Positions 17,036-26,045 of a stretch of 64,000 nt of DNA are shown here, one piece after another; position 1 is the first letter of the stretch, and each line of letters begins with the position of its first letter. The position numbers and the translations under genes are program-made. The notes below the pieces were generated by a model. The model had not been told where the DNA came from and did not search any database. It saw only the letters and a list, made by a program, of their open reading frames with translations. Origin of the DNA: Microcoleus sp. FACHB-61 (lineage in GTDB: Bacteria; Cyanobacteriota; Cyanobacteriia; Cyanobacteriales; Microcoleaceae); assembly GCA_014695295.1 (NCBI GenBank), contig JACJNY010000061.1, forward strand, positions 186,001-250,000, in the 5' to 3' direction.

Positions 17036-18052
17036 ATGACGAATTCGCAAATAATTACTAACAGCTTACAACCGATGCAAGAAATTCTTACCAACGACAG
17101 GCCCCGCCTCCACGAAAACTTTTCGCAAGTGGTGAAAAGTTACTATCAACTAACAAAACCCAGAATTATTTTACTGCTGCTAATCACCACCTCAGCAGGA
17201 ATGTGGATGGCGGCAAAAGGAGAAGTAGACCCGCTATTGCTGGTATCAACTATTACTGGAGGCGCTTTAGCTTCCGCCTCGGCGAATACGATTAATTGTG
17301 TCTACGATAGCGACATCGATTATATTATGGAGCGTACCCGGTGGCGGCCGATTCCTTCCGGGCGTGTCAAGAAGCGGGATGCTTTGATATTTGCGATCGC
17401 CCTAGCTACAATATCCTTTACATTGCTCACAGTTGTTGCCAACTTATTAGCCGCATTGCTAGCAATGTCAGGCATCGTTTTCTATGTCCTAATTTACACC
17501 CACTGGCTGAAGCGTCACAGCGTGCAAAACATCGTCATCGGCGGTGCAGCAGGGGCGATTCCCCCGCTAGTTGGGTGGGCTGCGGTTACGGGAGATTTGA
17601 GTTGGGGTGCGTGGCTGCTGTTTGGGATTATATTCCTGTGGACACCGCCGCATTTTTGGGCATTAGCAATGATGATTCGCGACGAATACAAGGAAGTAGG
17701 CGTCCCGATGTTACCCGTAATTGAGGGCGACGAAGCCACAGCCCGCCAAATTTGGATTTACACGCTATTGATGATTCCTGCAACTTTGCTGCTAGTTTAT
17801 CCCCTGCATTTAGCGGGCGCGGTGTATGCGGGAACAGCTATTTTCCTCGGTGCTATTTTTGCCCAAAAAGCTTGGTTGCTGTTGCAGACTCCAGAGGATA
17901 AGGCCGTTGCGCGATCGCTCTTCAAATACTCTATTCTTTACCTGATGCTATTGTGCGCTGGAATAGTGGTTGACAGTTTGCCTGTGACTCATAATTTGAC
18001 TACTGCTCTTGTACAAAATGTGCAAACTTTAATTAGTGCAGTTGTGATGTAG
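17036..18052 (+). CDS. ctaB: Protoheme IX farnesyltransferase (heme O synthase)
   Basis: 338 residues, UbiA prenyltransferase superfamily, about nine membrane helices. Adds a farnesyl group to heme B to make heme O, the substrate of CtaA. The first Asp-rich motif is visible as [15 protein letters not shown] followed by [10 protein letters not shown], and the second as [14 protein letters not shown]. The N-terminal 30 residues are not conserved. It shares the strand with ctaA and ends in a clear terminator at 18082. Confidence 0.94.
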   Translation: MTNSQIITNSLQPMQEILTNDRPRLHENFSQVVKSYYQLTKPRIILLLLITTSAGMWMAAKGEVDPLLLVSTITGGALASASANTINCVYDSDIDYIMERTRWRPIPSGRVKKRDALIFAIALATISFTLLTVVANLLAALLAMSGIVFYVLIYTHWLKRHSVQNIVIGGAAGAIPPLVGWAAVTGDLSWGAWLLFGIIFLWTPPHFWALAMMIRDEYKEVGVPMLPVIEGDEATARQIWIYTLLMIPATLLLVYPLHLAGAVYAGTAIFLGAIFAQKAWLLLQTPEDKAVARSLFKYSILYLMLLCAGIVVDSLPVTHNLTTALVQNVQTLISAVVM

Positions 18053-18081
18053 TAATGAGTTAAATTGCAATTATTAAAATG

Positions 18082-18111
18082 AAGCCCGCCTGGTGCGGGT
18101 TTTGTTTTTTT
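18082..18111 (+). terminator. Intrinsic terminator of ctaA-ctaB
   Basis: CCCGC (18085-18089) pairs with GCGGG (18095-18099); flanking A/T bases extend the stem and a T-rich run follows. It starts about 30 bases after the ctaB stop. Confidence 0.75.
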
Positions 18112-18156
18112 AGATGTGTTTTTAACTGTATAAACTACAGGTAGAGACACGGGGAA

Positions 18157-18411
18157 ATGCCGCTCGGTTTCAACTTACTTTCTTCCCGTTTTAAGATTAC
18201 GCTAATTTGCCACCTTTGTTGCTGCCGGGATCGCGAATTAGAAGTGCGGCGACTGATTGTAGAAGGTTACACCAACCCTGAAATAGCCAAATCGCTTTAC
18301 CTGAGCGAACACACCGTCCAAACTTACGTGCGGGGAATCTTGAATAAGTTGCTCGTTAACGATCGGGTGCAAGCTGCTGTTATGGTATTGCGATCGGGCT
18401 TGATGTCGTAA
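18157..18411 (+). pseudogene. LuxR/NarL-type DNA-binding domain fragment
   Basis: From about 18222 the frame reads RDRELEVRRLIVEGYTNPEIAKSLYLSEHTVQ and ends with ILNKLLVNDRVQAAVMVLRSGLMS. This is the four-helix GerE/LuxR output domain of a NarL-type response regulator. The first 20 residues are unrelated to a receiver domain, and the receiver itself is missing. It is probably a truncated relic, although an 84-residue standalone HTH protein starting at 18157 cannot be excluded. Confidence 0.65.
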
Positions 18412-18414
18412 GCG

Positions 18415-18954
18415 CTATAACAGCTTAAACCCTTCAAATTCGACTGCAAAGCCTTCACCTTGGGGAGCCGCACACATTAACCCAACTTGAACGATTGGTG
18501 ACTCAGTTAGATATGCCAGTCGCATCATCGAATAGTCTGACCCATTCAACGAGTATTGCACTTCCACCGTTTCAGCTCGGCGCTTTACCCGCAGCCACAG
18601 GGAAACAGGCGGCACTTCAAGCGGCATAACAGACCAATCGGAATAGTCTCGTGTCACAACCGCACTCACGTTTTGCACTCCCTCAACAAACTCAATGCCG
18701 CACTTGAGCCAGATATTTTCGCTCTCTCTAATCATCAATCCTGCTTGATCGTAGAGCGATCGATAGCAACCAGTAATTTTGACTTCTGCTGTAAAGTCGC
18801 CTGACACTCGACGGTAGTAAAAGTTGCCGTTATCGCGAATGAATCCGTAATGAGTTTGCCGCCAAAAGTCAGTCTTTGCGCCGGCGGTAATGTGGATAAC
18901 ATCGTTATCCTCATGCCATTGTAAAGGTTCGTTGTACCATTGCATTGTTTGCAT
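18415..18954 (-). CDS. DUF1349 family protein
   Basis: 179 residues with no signal peptide. The whole length matches the DUF1349 beta-sandwich family (concanavalin-like jelly roll): WYNEPLQWHEDND, TDFWRQTHYGF, the central DQAGLMIRESENIWLKCGIEF and VQVGLMCAAPQGEGFAVEFEGF. The biochemical role of the family is not well defined; carbohydrate binding is often suggested by fold. It lies just downstream of the CPBP protease gene on the same strand with a 6-base gap, so they are probably co-transcribed. Confidence 0.82.
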   Translation of the reverse strand: MQTMQWYNEPLQWHEDNDVIHITAGAKTDFWRQTHYGFIRDNGNFYYRRVSGDFTAEVKITGCYRSLYDQAGLMIRESENIWLKCGIEFVEGVQNVSAVVTRDYSDWSVMPLEVPPVSLWLRVKRRAETVEVQYSLNGSDYSMMRLAYLTESPIVQVGLMCAAPQGEGFAVEFEGFKLL

Positions 18955-18960
18955 CTCCTG

Positions 18961-19731
18961 CTAACTTCCTCCAATTCCGTGCAGTACCAAATCTGCTAAA
19001 AAATGAGATAACATAGCGTATTCTAATCCCCAACGCCAGTAAAGAAAACCAAAGGGAATCCCTAAGATGGCATTGAGTGTAATGGTGCGGAGAATGACGA
19101 TCGGGGTTAATGCCCAGACATTCGCAGCGGCAGGCAAATGACCCACACCAAACAATATTGCCGCCGCCACGATCGCCAGCCAAAAAATCAATGTAGAGGG
19201 TTGCGGTTTGTCTCGCTCAAAAATCTTCCAAAGTAGCCACGCAATCAATGTCATACCGAACAGTCGCAGCAAGAGTTCTTCGGTGATGCCTCCGTAGAAG
19301 GAAGCTAATATGCGTTTCCAGATATCAATTTCGAGCGTTGTTGGAGTTGCCGTTGGCGGCATCCAAGGTTGGAAAGCTAAACTCAATCCAATCAGGACGA
19401 TTCCACCGATGCAGCCTACAATTAGCGCCGTGTTAAGGGCAGATTTAGATATTGGCCCGAAAGGCTGTCGATATACCAAAGCACGAGCTATGGGCGTATC
19501 AAGTCCGATCGAGTTACCGAGGCGAAGCCCAATCCAACAAAAGAGAATTAGAAAAATTCCGGTTTGCAGGGCGGAGGCGATCGCCAAAACAGGTAGCGGT
19601 GCAGGCAATTGACTTACTGCCGGATTGAGAGACAGCGCATAAGGGAACACCGCCAAGCTTCCCAAACTACCCAGAAACGCCCAGAACAATGCCAATCGGA
19701 AGTAATGATTTTTTGCAGTGTTAGCAGACAT
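18961..19731 (-). CDS. CPBP family intramembrane metalloprotease, copy 1
   Basis: 256 residues, about eight membrane helices. The glutamic-type intramembrane protease motifs of the CPBP/Abi family are present: EELLLRLFG (EExxxR), FGVGHLP (FxxxH) and LSHFLADLV (HxxxD/N). Family members act on membrane proteins or in small-peptide maturation and immunity; the substrate here is unknown. A near-identical paralogue lies at 26175-26945, also on the minus strand and also 256 residues long. DUF1349 follows in the same operon. Confidence 0.87.
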   Translation of the reverse strand: MSANTAKNHYFRLALFWAFLGSLGSLAVFPYALSLNPAVSQLPAPLPVLAIASALQTGIFLILFCWIGLRLGNSIGLDTPIARALVYRQPFGPISKSALNTALIVGCIGGIVLIGLSLAFQPWMPPTATPTTLEIDIWKRILASFYGGITEELLLRLFGMTLIAWLLWKIFERDKPQPSTLIFWLAIVAAAILFGVGHLPAAANVWALTPIVILRTITLNAILGIPFGFLYWRWGLEYAMLSHFLADLVLHGIGGS

Positions 19732-19766
19732 AATTTTTGAGAAAAAAACGAATCAATTACACTAAA

Positions 19767-19915
19767 TCAGTCTTGAATAGGGAGTGTAAACCAAAACGTT
19801 GCCCCCCGATCGGGACTGCTGATGACTCCAATTTCGCCGCCGTGCGCTGGGATAATTTGCCGACACATATACAGCCCCAAACCGAGACTGAACGAGATCC
19901 GCCGATCGCGCCCCC
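19767..19915 (-). pseudogene. C-terminal scrap of a histidine kinase
   Basis: The minus strand reads [18 protein letters not shown], then [21 protein letters not shown] and a stop. This is the G2 box and C-terminal end of a HATPase_c domain. Nothing upstream continues it; the next gene begins where the similarity stops (about 19915), marking a recombination junction. Confidence 0.75.
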
Positions 19916-19917
19916 GA

Positions 19918-20301
19918 ATGACTGTCAATGAAGAACTTCGCTATCTGTACAATATGGATCAAATCGATCGCAATTCAGGACGTTTTGTGCTGGATTCTAC
20001 CCGCGACAAAGCCCGATTGCAGCGCGTACTCGCCCTCGATCGTCAAGGAGCGATCGCCACACCAGACGCTCAATATCATGCTGCCATGCTGCTACAACAC
20101 GGCACTTGTCCAGACCATTTTCGTCGAGCTTATGAACTCTCTCATGCAGCATCTGTGGCGCTGATTCCGAATGCTGAGTGGCTGTCTCATGCGTCCTACG
20201 ATCGCTGGATGCTCTCGATTGGTAAGCCGCAAAATTATAACACGCAATGGCTGATTTCTCAAAATTATATCGGGAGCATCTCACTTTTGCAGCCAAGCTA
20301 G
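19918..20301 (+). CDS. DUF6624-like protein with disrupted C-terminus
   Basis: 127 residues from ATG 19918. [47 protein letters not shown] and [17 protein letters not shown] recall a family (DUF6624-like) in which 'DR.l...GkPQ.YGTQ' precedes a further conserved C-terminal segment. Here the sequence after NTQW diverges. The last residues ([10 protein letters not shown]) are encoded within the left arm of an inverted repeat beginning at 20272, suggesting that a repeat insertion replaced the true end. No ribosome site is seen before the ATG, which abuts the histidine kinase scrap. It may be non-functional. Confidence 0.5.
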   Translation: MTVNEELRYLYNMDQIDRNSGRFVLDSTRDKARLQRVLALDRQGAIATPDAQYHAAMLLQHGTCPDHFRRAYELSHAASVALIPNAEWLSHASYDRWMLSIGKPQNYNTQWLISQNYIGSISLLQPS

Positions 20302-20402
20302 AAATAGGAGTTAGGAGTCAGGAGTCAGGAGCCAGGAGAAAAGAGGAAGAAGGAAGAAGGAAGGAGCCAGAAGAAGTGTTTTTACAAATATGAGATGCTC
20401 CC
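20272..20402. repeat. Purine-rich element bounded by 12-bp inverted repeats
   Basis: GGGAGCATCTCA (20272-20283) and TGAGATGCTCCC (20391-20402) are exact inverted repeats. Between them lies a run of GGAGTCAGGA and GAAGGAA units on the plus strand (20305-20375). A related GGGAGCATC motif next to a GAAGAAGGAA tract occurs at 39280-39328. Confidence 0.65.
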
Positions 20403-20464
20403 ATTATATCTACGATACATCGGCTATTGAATCACATCACAACTAAATTCACTAACAAACTGCC

Positions 20465-21016
20465 ATGCTAACCGCTAATTTACAACCAGAAATTACAACA
20501 GAAAGGTTGCTGCTAAGACAACTTACACAATCGGATGCTCCCTCAGTTCAAAAACTAGCAGGTGATGAGGCGATCGCCGCTACTGCTTTGAATATCCCTC
20601 ACCCGTTTGAGGATGGGATGGCCGAGGAATGGATTGCCACGCATCAACCCGATTGGGAAGCAGGTAAAGCAGCAAACTTTGCGATCGTACTGCGACAAAA
20701 GCCAATCTTGGTGGGTGCTGTAGGATTATCTCTCAACTCGGCTAATGAAGAGGCAGAATTGGGGTATTGGATTGGCAAACCTTACTGGGGACAAGGATAT
20801 GCCTCCGAAGCTGCTTTGGCGGTGCTTGAGTTTGGATTTGAAACATTAAAGCTCGATCGCATTTATGCAACTTGTCTCAGGCGGAATATAGCCTCGGCTA
20901 AGGTGCTACAAAAGCTGGGAATGACGCAGGAAGGTAGCCAAAAACAGCGTGTTTTTCACCGAGGGCAGTTTGAAGAGCTCGAACTTTACAGTTTAGTCAA
21001 GAAGCACAAGTGTTGA
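20465..21016 (+). CDS. GNAT family N-acetyltransferase (RimJ/RimL type)
   Basis: 183 residues, soluble. Transfers an acetyl group from acetyl-CoA to an amine. The RimL-like signature is present: TERLLLRQLTQSD at the N-terminus, ELGYWIGKPYWGQGYASEA (the acetyl-CoA pyrophosphate-binding loop) and ATCLRRNIASAKVLQKLGM. The substrate cannot be told; RimJ/RimL relatives modify ribosomal protein N-termini but many modify small amines. It stands alone between a repeat and gene fragments. Confidence 0.88.
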   Translation: MLTANLQPEITTERLLLRQLTQSDAPSVQKLAGDEAIAATALNIPHPFEDGMAEEWIATHQPDWEAGKAANFAIVLRQKPILVGAVGLSLNSANEEAELGYWIGKPYWGQGYASEAALAVLEFGFETLKLDRIYATCLRRNIASAKVLQKLGMTQEGSQKQRVFHRGQFEELELYSLVKKHKC

Positions 21017-21100
21017 GTCTTGTTACCCAACTTTACTTCATTGCCGATATTCCTCCTACACCCCCTAAATTTATCCGGTAAAAATCAGTTTCTCTTTCCC

Positions 21101-21223
21101 AATTGGCTAACTTGTGGCAACACTTCTAACGATCGTCTCAAGAAAATTCTGACAGCAACATTATCCAATGCGATCGAGATTTTACGTTCTGGGGAAAGTG
21201 TTGTTGAGATTACAGGTAACTAG
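21101..21223 (+). pseudogene. C-terminal fragment of a DUF5615 PIN-like toxin
   Basis: The frame reads NWLTCGNTSNDRLKKILT followed by NAIEILRSGESVVEITGN and a stop. This matches, from memory, the C-terminus of cyanobacterial DUF5615 PIN-like proteins, where WLTCGNTSN.rL is characteristic. The N-terminal catalytic half with its acidic residues is absent. The stop overlaps the 3' end of the nuclease gene on the opposite strand. Confidence 0.6.
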
Positions 21224-23121
21224 AGATTGACCTTTTTTGAATCTGGAAAGTGCATTACAAATGGATGATCCCGAAGGCCTCCTTCTTCAAAAGTAAACCC
21301 AACTTCTGCACTCCAAAAATATTGAGTTGAACATTTTGCATCTTTCCATAAAGATTGAATACAGCTTCTCAAAATTTCAAATCCTTGTCCTATCAGTCCA
21401 TTGTTCTTCTTTAAGAATTCATCTGTCGAGATATCTACTGAGATAGAAAAAGTTAGAGAAGTCATCAAGAAAGTTTTCTTTGTTGAGAAACCTCGTTTCA
21501 CATCGCAAAATAAACTTACCTCAAAAGGAAATGAGATAGTTTCATTTCTCAAAATTTGAGAGACATCAGATGGTGAAGATGCTACATCCCACATCCATAC
21601 AAATGTAGCCTTTCTCTCCTCTAAATTAGCTGGTGAAGCTAGATTACTAAAGTAATGAAATAAATCAGCCGACTCCATACTTCTGTATTTAATTTCTGGC
21701 AATAATTCATGACCTTCTATGGCAGCAATATGACGTGCTTGAGTAAAAGAAACTTTATTCATGTCGTGATTGTCAGCCAGTTTATATACTATTTCAATAG
21801 TTGATTGGAAAGTTAAAATTTCATCATCAACAATGTATTCACCTTTGCCATCACCGTGTTGAATTGTCCCTAGACCTGATAGAACTTTCGGATGAATCCA
21901 TGCGAGCATTTTACCACCAATCCCGTATGGCACTTTGATACTGGGTTTTTGACCTGGTTCTAAAGACTGCAAAAAGTTATTGCATATTTCAGCAGTTCCA
22001 GTTAAATATAGGGAGGACTCTAGACTTCTAATTTTCAGATCTTGTTCTATTTGATAGTAATAACTTAGCTCATCAGATATTGGATAAGAAACTTGTAGCA
22101 TTAACATACAGTCAAAGTGATTTGAATACCATCCAGCCCAGGATGCTCCTGCCATAGAGAGATTTTCAGGAAAATGCCACTCATTTCCTTTTGTATTGAC
22201 TAAAATCCAATCCTTCTCTGAAACTAAATGACCCAATTGAGAAATAACATAGGATTTTGGAGAAATAAATGACAAGGGGATACGGTCTTTTTTCCGATCA
22301 TCTTTTCTTTCAATTACCTTAGTTAAGGAAGGAACGCCGAATCTAATTACAGTTGTTTGATTAAGAAGTAGATTTATGGTGCGACCAATCAATTGTGAAG
22401 CCACCTCCAACTTGTCGGTAATTTCATTAATAGTAAAAGCACTAATAATCACGGCTTCGTAGCAAGATATTAAGGATGTTCCACATTCTGAATAAGTAAT
22501 TTGTTTGGGTTTTCTGTATGGCTCAAAAATCTCTTTGGAAATGTGATTATTTTTAAAGGATATGTTTAAATCATCTACTACTTGTGGTGGAATGATCAAG
22601 CTTTGAACTGGTCTATCGCTCTCTATATCTCTTATGATGAAAGGTAAAACTAATGAGTTTTTTGCAAGAAGGATACTTTTTTTATCTGTCCATACAGCAC
22701 ATAAGATAGGGCTAGAAAGAATAGCATCTACAAGGTCAATGCCATCCATGAATTTCATTTCTAATCCTGGGAAGTTATCAATATACTCCCGTTTAACTTG
22801 AGGTGAGATTCTTGCAGTCGTTGCAAAAAGTCCTTTTTTTGTCCCAAACTTTGTTAATGCAATTGCAAGCTCTTCGGCTTCTCTTGGACTTACAGTTGAT
22901 TTGTAATTTTGGTGGTATTTGCATTGTGCAATGTGTTTTTCGCCACTATTGAGAACGGAGTATATATCGCGTTTTCCATCCCCTGGGCCATCAACTACTC
23001 TTACCTGAGCATGATCGTGTAGAAAGTAGAGTATATCTCCAATGAGGTAAGGCAATGTGCGCTCATTAAGCCCCTTCAAAAACTCTAGTTTTTCTGTAGG
23101 TGATCCAGGTAAGCGTGTCAT
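21220..23121 (-). CDS. Mrr-like restriction endonuclease domain fused to a large unknown domain
   Basis: 633 residues. Residues 15-135 form an Mrr-type PD-(D/E)XK nuclease domain: VVDGPGDGKRDIY with Asp52 and AQCKYH with Gln66/Lys68 (the QxK catalytic pair), then ELAIALTKFGTKKGLFATTA and a helical end typical of Mrr_cat. The remaining 500 residues have no recognisable family; they alternate beta-rich and helical stretches and contain two Trp-rich patches (ASWAGWYSNHFD, KATFVWMWDVASS). Mrr-like domains cut modified or foreign DNA, and N-terminal fusion to an unknown partner is common in defence proteins. The gene is visibly AT-richer than its neighbours and contains no GCGATCGC octamer in 1.9 kb, consistent with recent acquisition. 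It is monocistronic, flanked by gene scraps. Confidence 0.72.
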   Translation of the reverse strand: MTRLPGSPTEKLEFLKGLNERTLPYLIGDILYFLHDHAQVRVVDGPGDGKRDIYSVLNSGEKHIAQCKYHQNYKSTVSPREAEELAIALTKFGTKKGLFATTARISPQVKREYIDNFPGLEMKFMDGIDLVDAILSSPILCAVWTDKKSILLAKNSLVLPFIIRDIESDRPVQSLIIPPQVVDDLNISFKNNHISKEIFEPYRKPKQITYSECGTSLISCYEAVIISAFTINEITDKLEVASQLIGRTINLLLNQTTVIRFGVPSLTKVIERKDDRKKDRIPLSFISPKSYVISQLGHLVSEKDWILVNTKGNEWHFPENLSMAGASWAGWYSNHFDCMLMLQVSYPISDELSYYYQIEQDLKIRSLESSLYLTGTAEICNNFLQSLEPGQKPSIKVPYGIGGKMLAWIHPKVLSGLGTIQHGDGKGEYIVDDEILTFQSTIEIVYKLADNHDMNKVSFTQARHIAAIEGHELLPEIKYRSMESADLFHYFSNLASPANLEERKATFVWMWDVASSPSDVSQILRNETISFPFEVSLFCDVKRGFSTKKTFLMTSLTFSISVDISTDEFLKKNNGLIGQGFEILRSCIQSLWKDAKCSTQYFWSAEVGFTFEEGGLRDHPFVMHFPDSKKVNL

Positions 23122-23630
23122 AAGTTCTCAGCGTAATGAACGATGCAGAATAATTAGAGTTGTGGGTAATAAGCTCAAAAATCCTTGAAATTCAGTTCTA
23201 ACAAGCGTTTCAGCGATTTCTCCTAAAAATAATTCATTGAAACTTACTCTGCATAGGCGTTTCAGCGTTTTTTTTCGCTATTTTCCAACAAGTCTATTGA
23301 GTTCTTATTCTAACATAGCCAATTCGGTTGGAGCGGACTGCCGAGAGTTATCTGTGTTGTAACAAAAGTTACTTACAGCCGCTCAACCGCAACGTTACAT
23401 TTTTCCCCTTTTTCGTAACCGTGTGTTGAACGACAGGTGACACTCCATCGCCCACTACTTCCCTCAAACGCTCGCACTCAATGCCTTACCAAGGACGAAG
23501 ATGTGCGGATTGCAATGCAATTAATCTCTCACTGTGAAAAACCCGCGTTACTATTGGAGCTAGAAGCCATCATTCTAAGAGCAACTGAACCCCCGTACAA
23601 CGTTCAAATTCCAACCCAAAGGTGAATGCC
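23122..23630. other. Upstream region of the nuclease gene, no clear gene
   Basis: Two copies of GCGTTTCAGCG lie 52 bases apart (23205-23215, 23257-23267). An ATTGAAAC motif at 23236 is reminiscent of CRISPR repeats but is not part of an array. A 62-codon open frame at 23437-23625 has no recognisable similarity; it ends just before the small gene relic at 23631 and could be another decayed fragment. Confidence 0.4.
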
Positions 23631-23837
23631 ATGCAAGCCAAACTTCAAGAACAACTTTCTCCTGCTGATGCCGAAGTTATTTTGGGACGGTTGCCAGAAC
23701 GAATTCAAGCGGCTCCGATCGCGCGTGCTGCGGAAATTGAATATCCGATCGCAGCGGTGATCTAAATGGCGATCGCCAGTTTTATCGACACAGAAGCATT
23801 AGGTTTCGTATATTGCAAACCAGGGCGCGGGCAGTAA
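23631..23837 (+). pseudogene. Small conserved-looking gene split by a stop codon
   Basis: ATG at 23631 encodes 44 residues (LSPADAEVILGRLPERIQAA, then IEYPIAAVI) and hits TAA at 23763-23765. The same frame continues directly with MAIASFIDTEALGFVYCKP to a stop at 23837. The two halves read as one 68-residue protein with a nonsense codon in the middle. I believe similar small cyanobacterial proteins exist but know no function. Confidence 0.5.
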
Positions 23838-23970
23838 AACCGAGAAGAGGTGTCAAAGTTTACGGTATACTTCGTTAACGCACCCTACAAGAGCAGCGAT
23901 CTATATCTCTACCTCACGTTAAGCTAGAAACAGACAACAGAGAGCCAACCTACCCAAAAGGTTAATATCA

Positions 23971-24075
23971 ATGGTTGCGATCGCCCAAAAAACCCTTTCC
24001 TTCGAGGAATTTCTCCACTGGGATGACGAGTATGATTTGCGCTTGCCATTGGATAATCTCCTCCCTGTTTGAGTC
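23971..24075 (+). pseudogene. N-terminal scrap of a Uma2 (DUF820) protein
   Basis: MVAIAQKTLSFEEFLHWDDE is the standard N-terminus of cyanobacterial Uma2-family putative endonucleases. The similarity ends after about 22 residues and the frame stops at 24075. The nuclease core is absent. Confidence 0.6.
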
Positions 24076-24553
24076 AAAAACGCTCGCCCAAAAACCAGGT
24101 TCTGACCGCAGCAATTGCCCAGCTTCTTATTTTTTGTTTAGGCTCCCTCTATATCTATCCTATACGATGCAAGTTCCGATCGCTCGATCGGCAGCGAATG
24201 CTAAACACCCTAAGAAAACGTTTCCCTCCAAATTATTACTTATTTTCCCTAGCTGGTTGCCGTATTAGTTCAGCAAAATCTGCAAATTTTGGGCCTAGTT
24301 GCAGCGATGTCCCTCAAACGAGTGACACTCATTTGAGGTAACTCAAAAAAGTGACTAGGCAATTGCCTCAAACTTTAGTGAGAATGAGCGCAATCAGGAA
24401 AACTCGTCAGCTAGATTTACTAACTGAAGGTAAGGGTGAACTCAAGCTGAAATTAGCGGTCACTAAAATTAGCAAAATATCCCTTATTATAGCCCAACGC
24501 ATTACCATTTGGGCGTTTGTAATCAGCCCTACTTTATTACCAGGAGAAACACA
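24076..24553. other. Spacer upstream of the haloperoxidase gene
   Basis: Open frames here are short and unrecognisable. CTCAAACGAGTGACACTCATTTGAG (24312-24336) is an imperfect palindrome. The last 60 bases should contain the promoter and leader of the haloperoxidase gene, with AGGAG at 24541-24545. Confidence 0.4.
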
Positions 24554-25972
24554 ATGGATTCTATTCTGTATTGGAATGAAGTCGCACTCGAAGCCAATCG
24601 CGTTAGTTTTACTAACGGAAAGAACGAGCAACCAGGCCCCACTCTAAGTTCTCGCGCTTTGGCGATCGTTCACTTAGCTATGTATGACGCTTATGCAGGG
24701 GTACAGGGTAATCCAGTCGATCCAGTTAACTTATCTCCTTATCTTCCTAACTTACCTAGTCCGAAACCCAATGCCTCAGCCAATGCTGCAGTAGCCGCCG
24801 CTGCCCACGCTACATTGTCTAGCTTGTATCCCAGTCAAAAATCGTTTTTTAATCTGAAACATACTCAAGCAGGTTTAGAAGGAAACGGCCTACAAGAAGG
24901 TCATGAATTTGGTCTTTTGGTAGCTCAAAAAATCTTGGAGAAGCGGCAGGACGATCCTAGCGCTAGCGATAATGGCTATGCTGCATCAGTGGCTCGTGGC
25001 GCACACCGTCCCGATCCAGATAATAGCGATCAAGGTTTTCATGCGCCCTTCTATGGCGCACAATCAAGAGGTTTTGCTGTCACTAACCGTCATGAGTTAG
25101 ATGCTCCACCTCAGCTAGAGAGTTGTGAGTATATCAACGCCCTGAGACAGGTGCGCGGGAAAGGGATTGCACCTGAATTGATGGGAACTTTGCCTGCAGA
25201 TATTTCTCGTCGAACTGCAAATGAAACACTCATCGGCATCTACTGGGGCTATGATGGCGCTGTTGGGTTAGGGACACCCCCTCGGTTGTACAACCAGATT
25301 GTCCGTGCCGTGGCGATCGCTCACCATAATACTGTCGATCAAAATGCTCGTCTTTTTGCGCTAGTGAATGCTGCAATGGGAGATGCGGGTATTTTAGCCT
25401 GGGATCAGAAATACATTCACGATTTATGGCGACCTGTCGTCGGCATTCGGGAACACGATCCCTCATTAGGCCCAACCGCTACTGGCAATAACGTCCTGTC
25501 TGAGGATGCTGACCCCTCTTGGTTACCACTAGGGGCACCGAATACCAATTCCACCGGCAAAAACGGTACGCCACCTTTTCCAGCCTATCCTTCTGGACAC
25601 GCTACGTTCGGTGCAGCCGCGTTGCATATTACCCGACGGTTTTATGGCGTAACTAGCCCCTGCGATGACACCTTGTTTGATGGGATTACCTTCGTCTCTG
25701 ATGAGTTCAATGGCATTAACCGAGACAATAAGGGAACTGTGCGACCCAAACACGTTCGCAGTTTCCCTGGTGGGCTGTGGCAAATGATTATCGAAAATGG
25801 CCTCAGTCGTGTCTTTTTAGGAGTGCATTGGGTATTTGATGCTTTTGCTACAGATTGTGCAGGCAATCCCGACCTCTGTCAGAATATTGGTGGTATTCCG
25901 CTTGGACTTCAGATTGCTGACGACATCTACGATCACGGGTTGAATCTATCGACTGTCGGGCCTCGGCATTAA
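24554..25972 (+). CDS. Vanadium-dependent haloperoxidase
   Basis: 472 residues, PAP2/chloroperoxidase superfamily. Such enzymes use vanadate and hydrogen peroxide to oxidise halides to hypohalous acid, halogenating organic compounds or quenching peroxide. The full vanadate-binding set is visible: Lys276 and Arg283 in KYIHDLWRPV, Ser337-Gly338-His339 in AYPSGHATFG, Arg409 and His415 in SRVFLGVHWVFDA. The N-terminus SILYWNEVALEANR is typical of bacterial members. The ATG at 24554 has AGGAG eight bases upstream and is preferred over a GTG at 24509. No signal peptide is seen. Whether it makes chloride, bromide or iodide products cannot be read from sequence. It is a single-gene unit bounded by a hairpin at 26014. 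Confidence 0.9.
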   Translation: MDSILYWNEVALEANRVSFTNGKNEQPGPTLSSRALAIVHLAMYDAYAGVQGNPVDPVNLSPYLPNLPSPKPNASANAAVAAAAHATLSSLYPSQKSFFNLKHTQAGLEGNGLQEGHEFGLLVAQKILEKRQDDPSASDNGYAASVARGAHRPDPDNSDQGFHAPFYGAQSRGFAVTNRHELDAPPQLESCEYINALRQVRGKGIAPELMGTLPADISRRTANETLIGIYWGYDGAVGLGTPPRLYNQIVRAVAIAHHNTVDQNARLFALVNAAMGDAGILAWDQKYIHDLWRPVVGIREHDPSLGPTATGNNVLSEDADPSWLPLGAPNTNSTGKNGTPPFPAYPSGHATFGAAALHITRRFYGVTSPCDDTLFDGITFVSDEFNGINRDNKGTVRPKHVRSFPGGLWQMIIENGLSRVFLGVHWVFDAFATDCAGNPDLCQNIGGIPLGLQIADDIYDHGLNLSTVGPRH

Positions 25973-26013
25973 AACTCTTTGCCCTATTAATCCTATCCCG
26001 GGCGCGAGTTAGA

Positions 26014-26045
26014 GGGGTTAAGCTTTATATAACAAAGCTTGCCCC
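26014..26045 (+). terminator. Hairpin after the haloperoxidase gene
   Basis: GGGG-TT-AAGCTTT, a 7-base loop, AAAGCTT-G-CCCC. The stem is long with one internal mismatch. The T-run is weak, so termination is likely but not certain. Confidence 0.5.

Noticed and set aside
23205-23267. CRISPR-like ATTGAAAC motif with two GCGTTTCAGCG copies
   Set aside because: Only two short direct repeats with one interval; no regular repeat-spacer series and no cas genes in the window.
23437-23625. 62-codon open frame upstream of the split small gene
   Set aside because: No similarity recognised and no ribosome site; left as possible debris.
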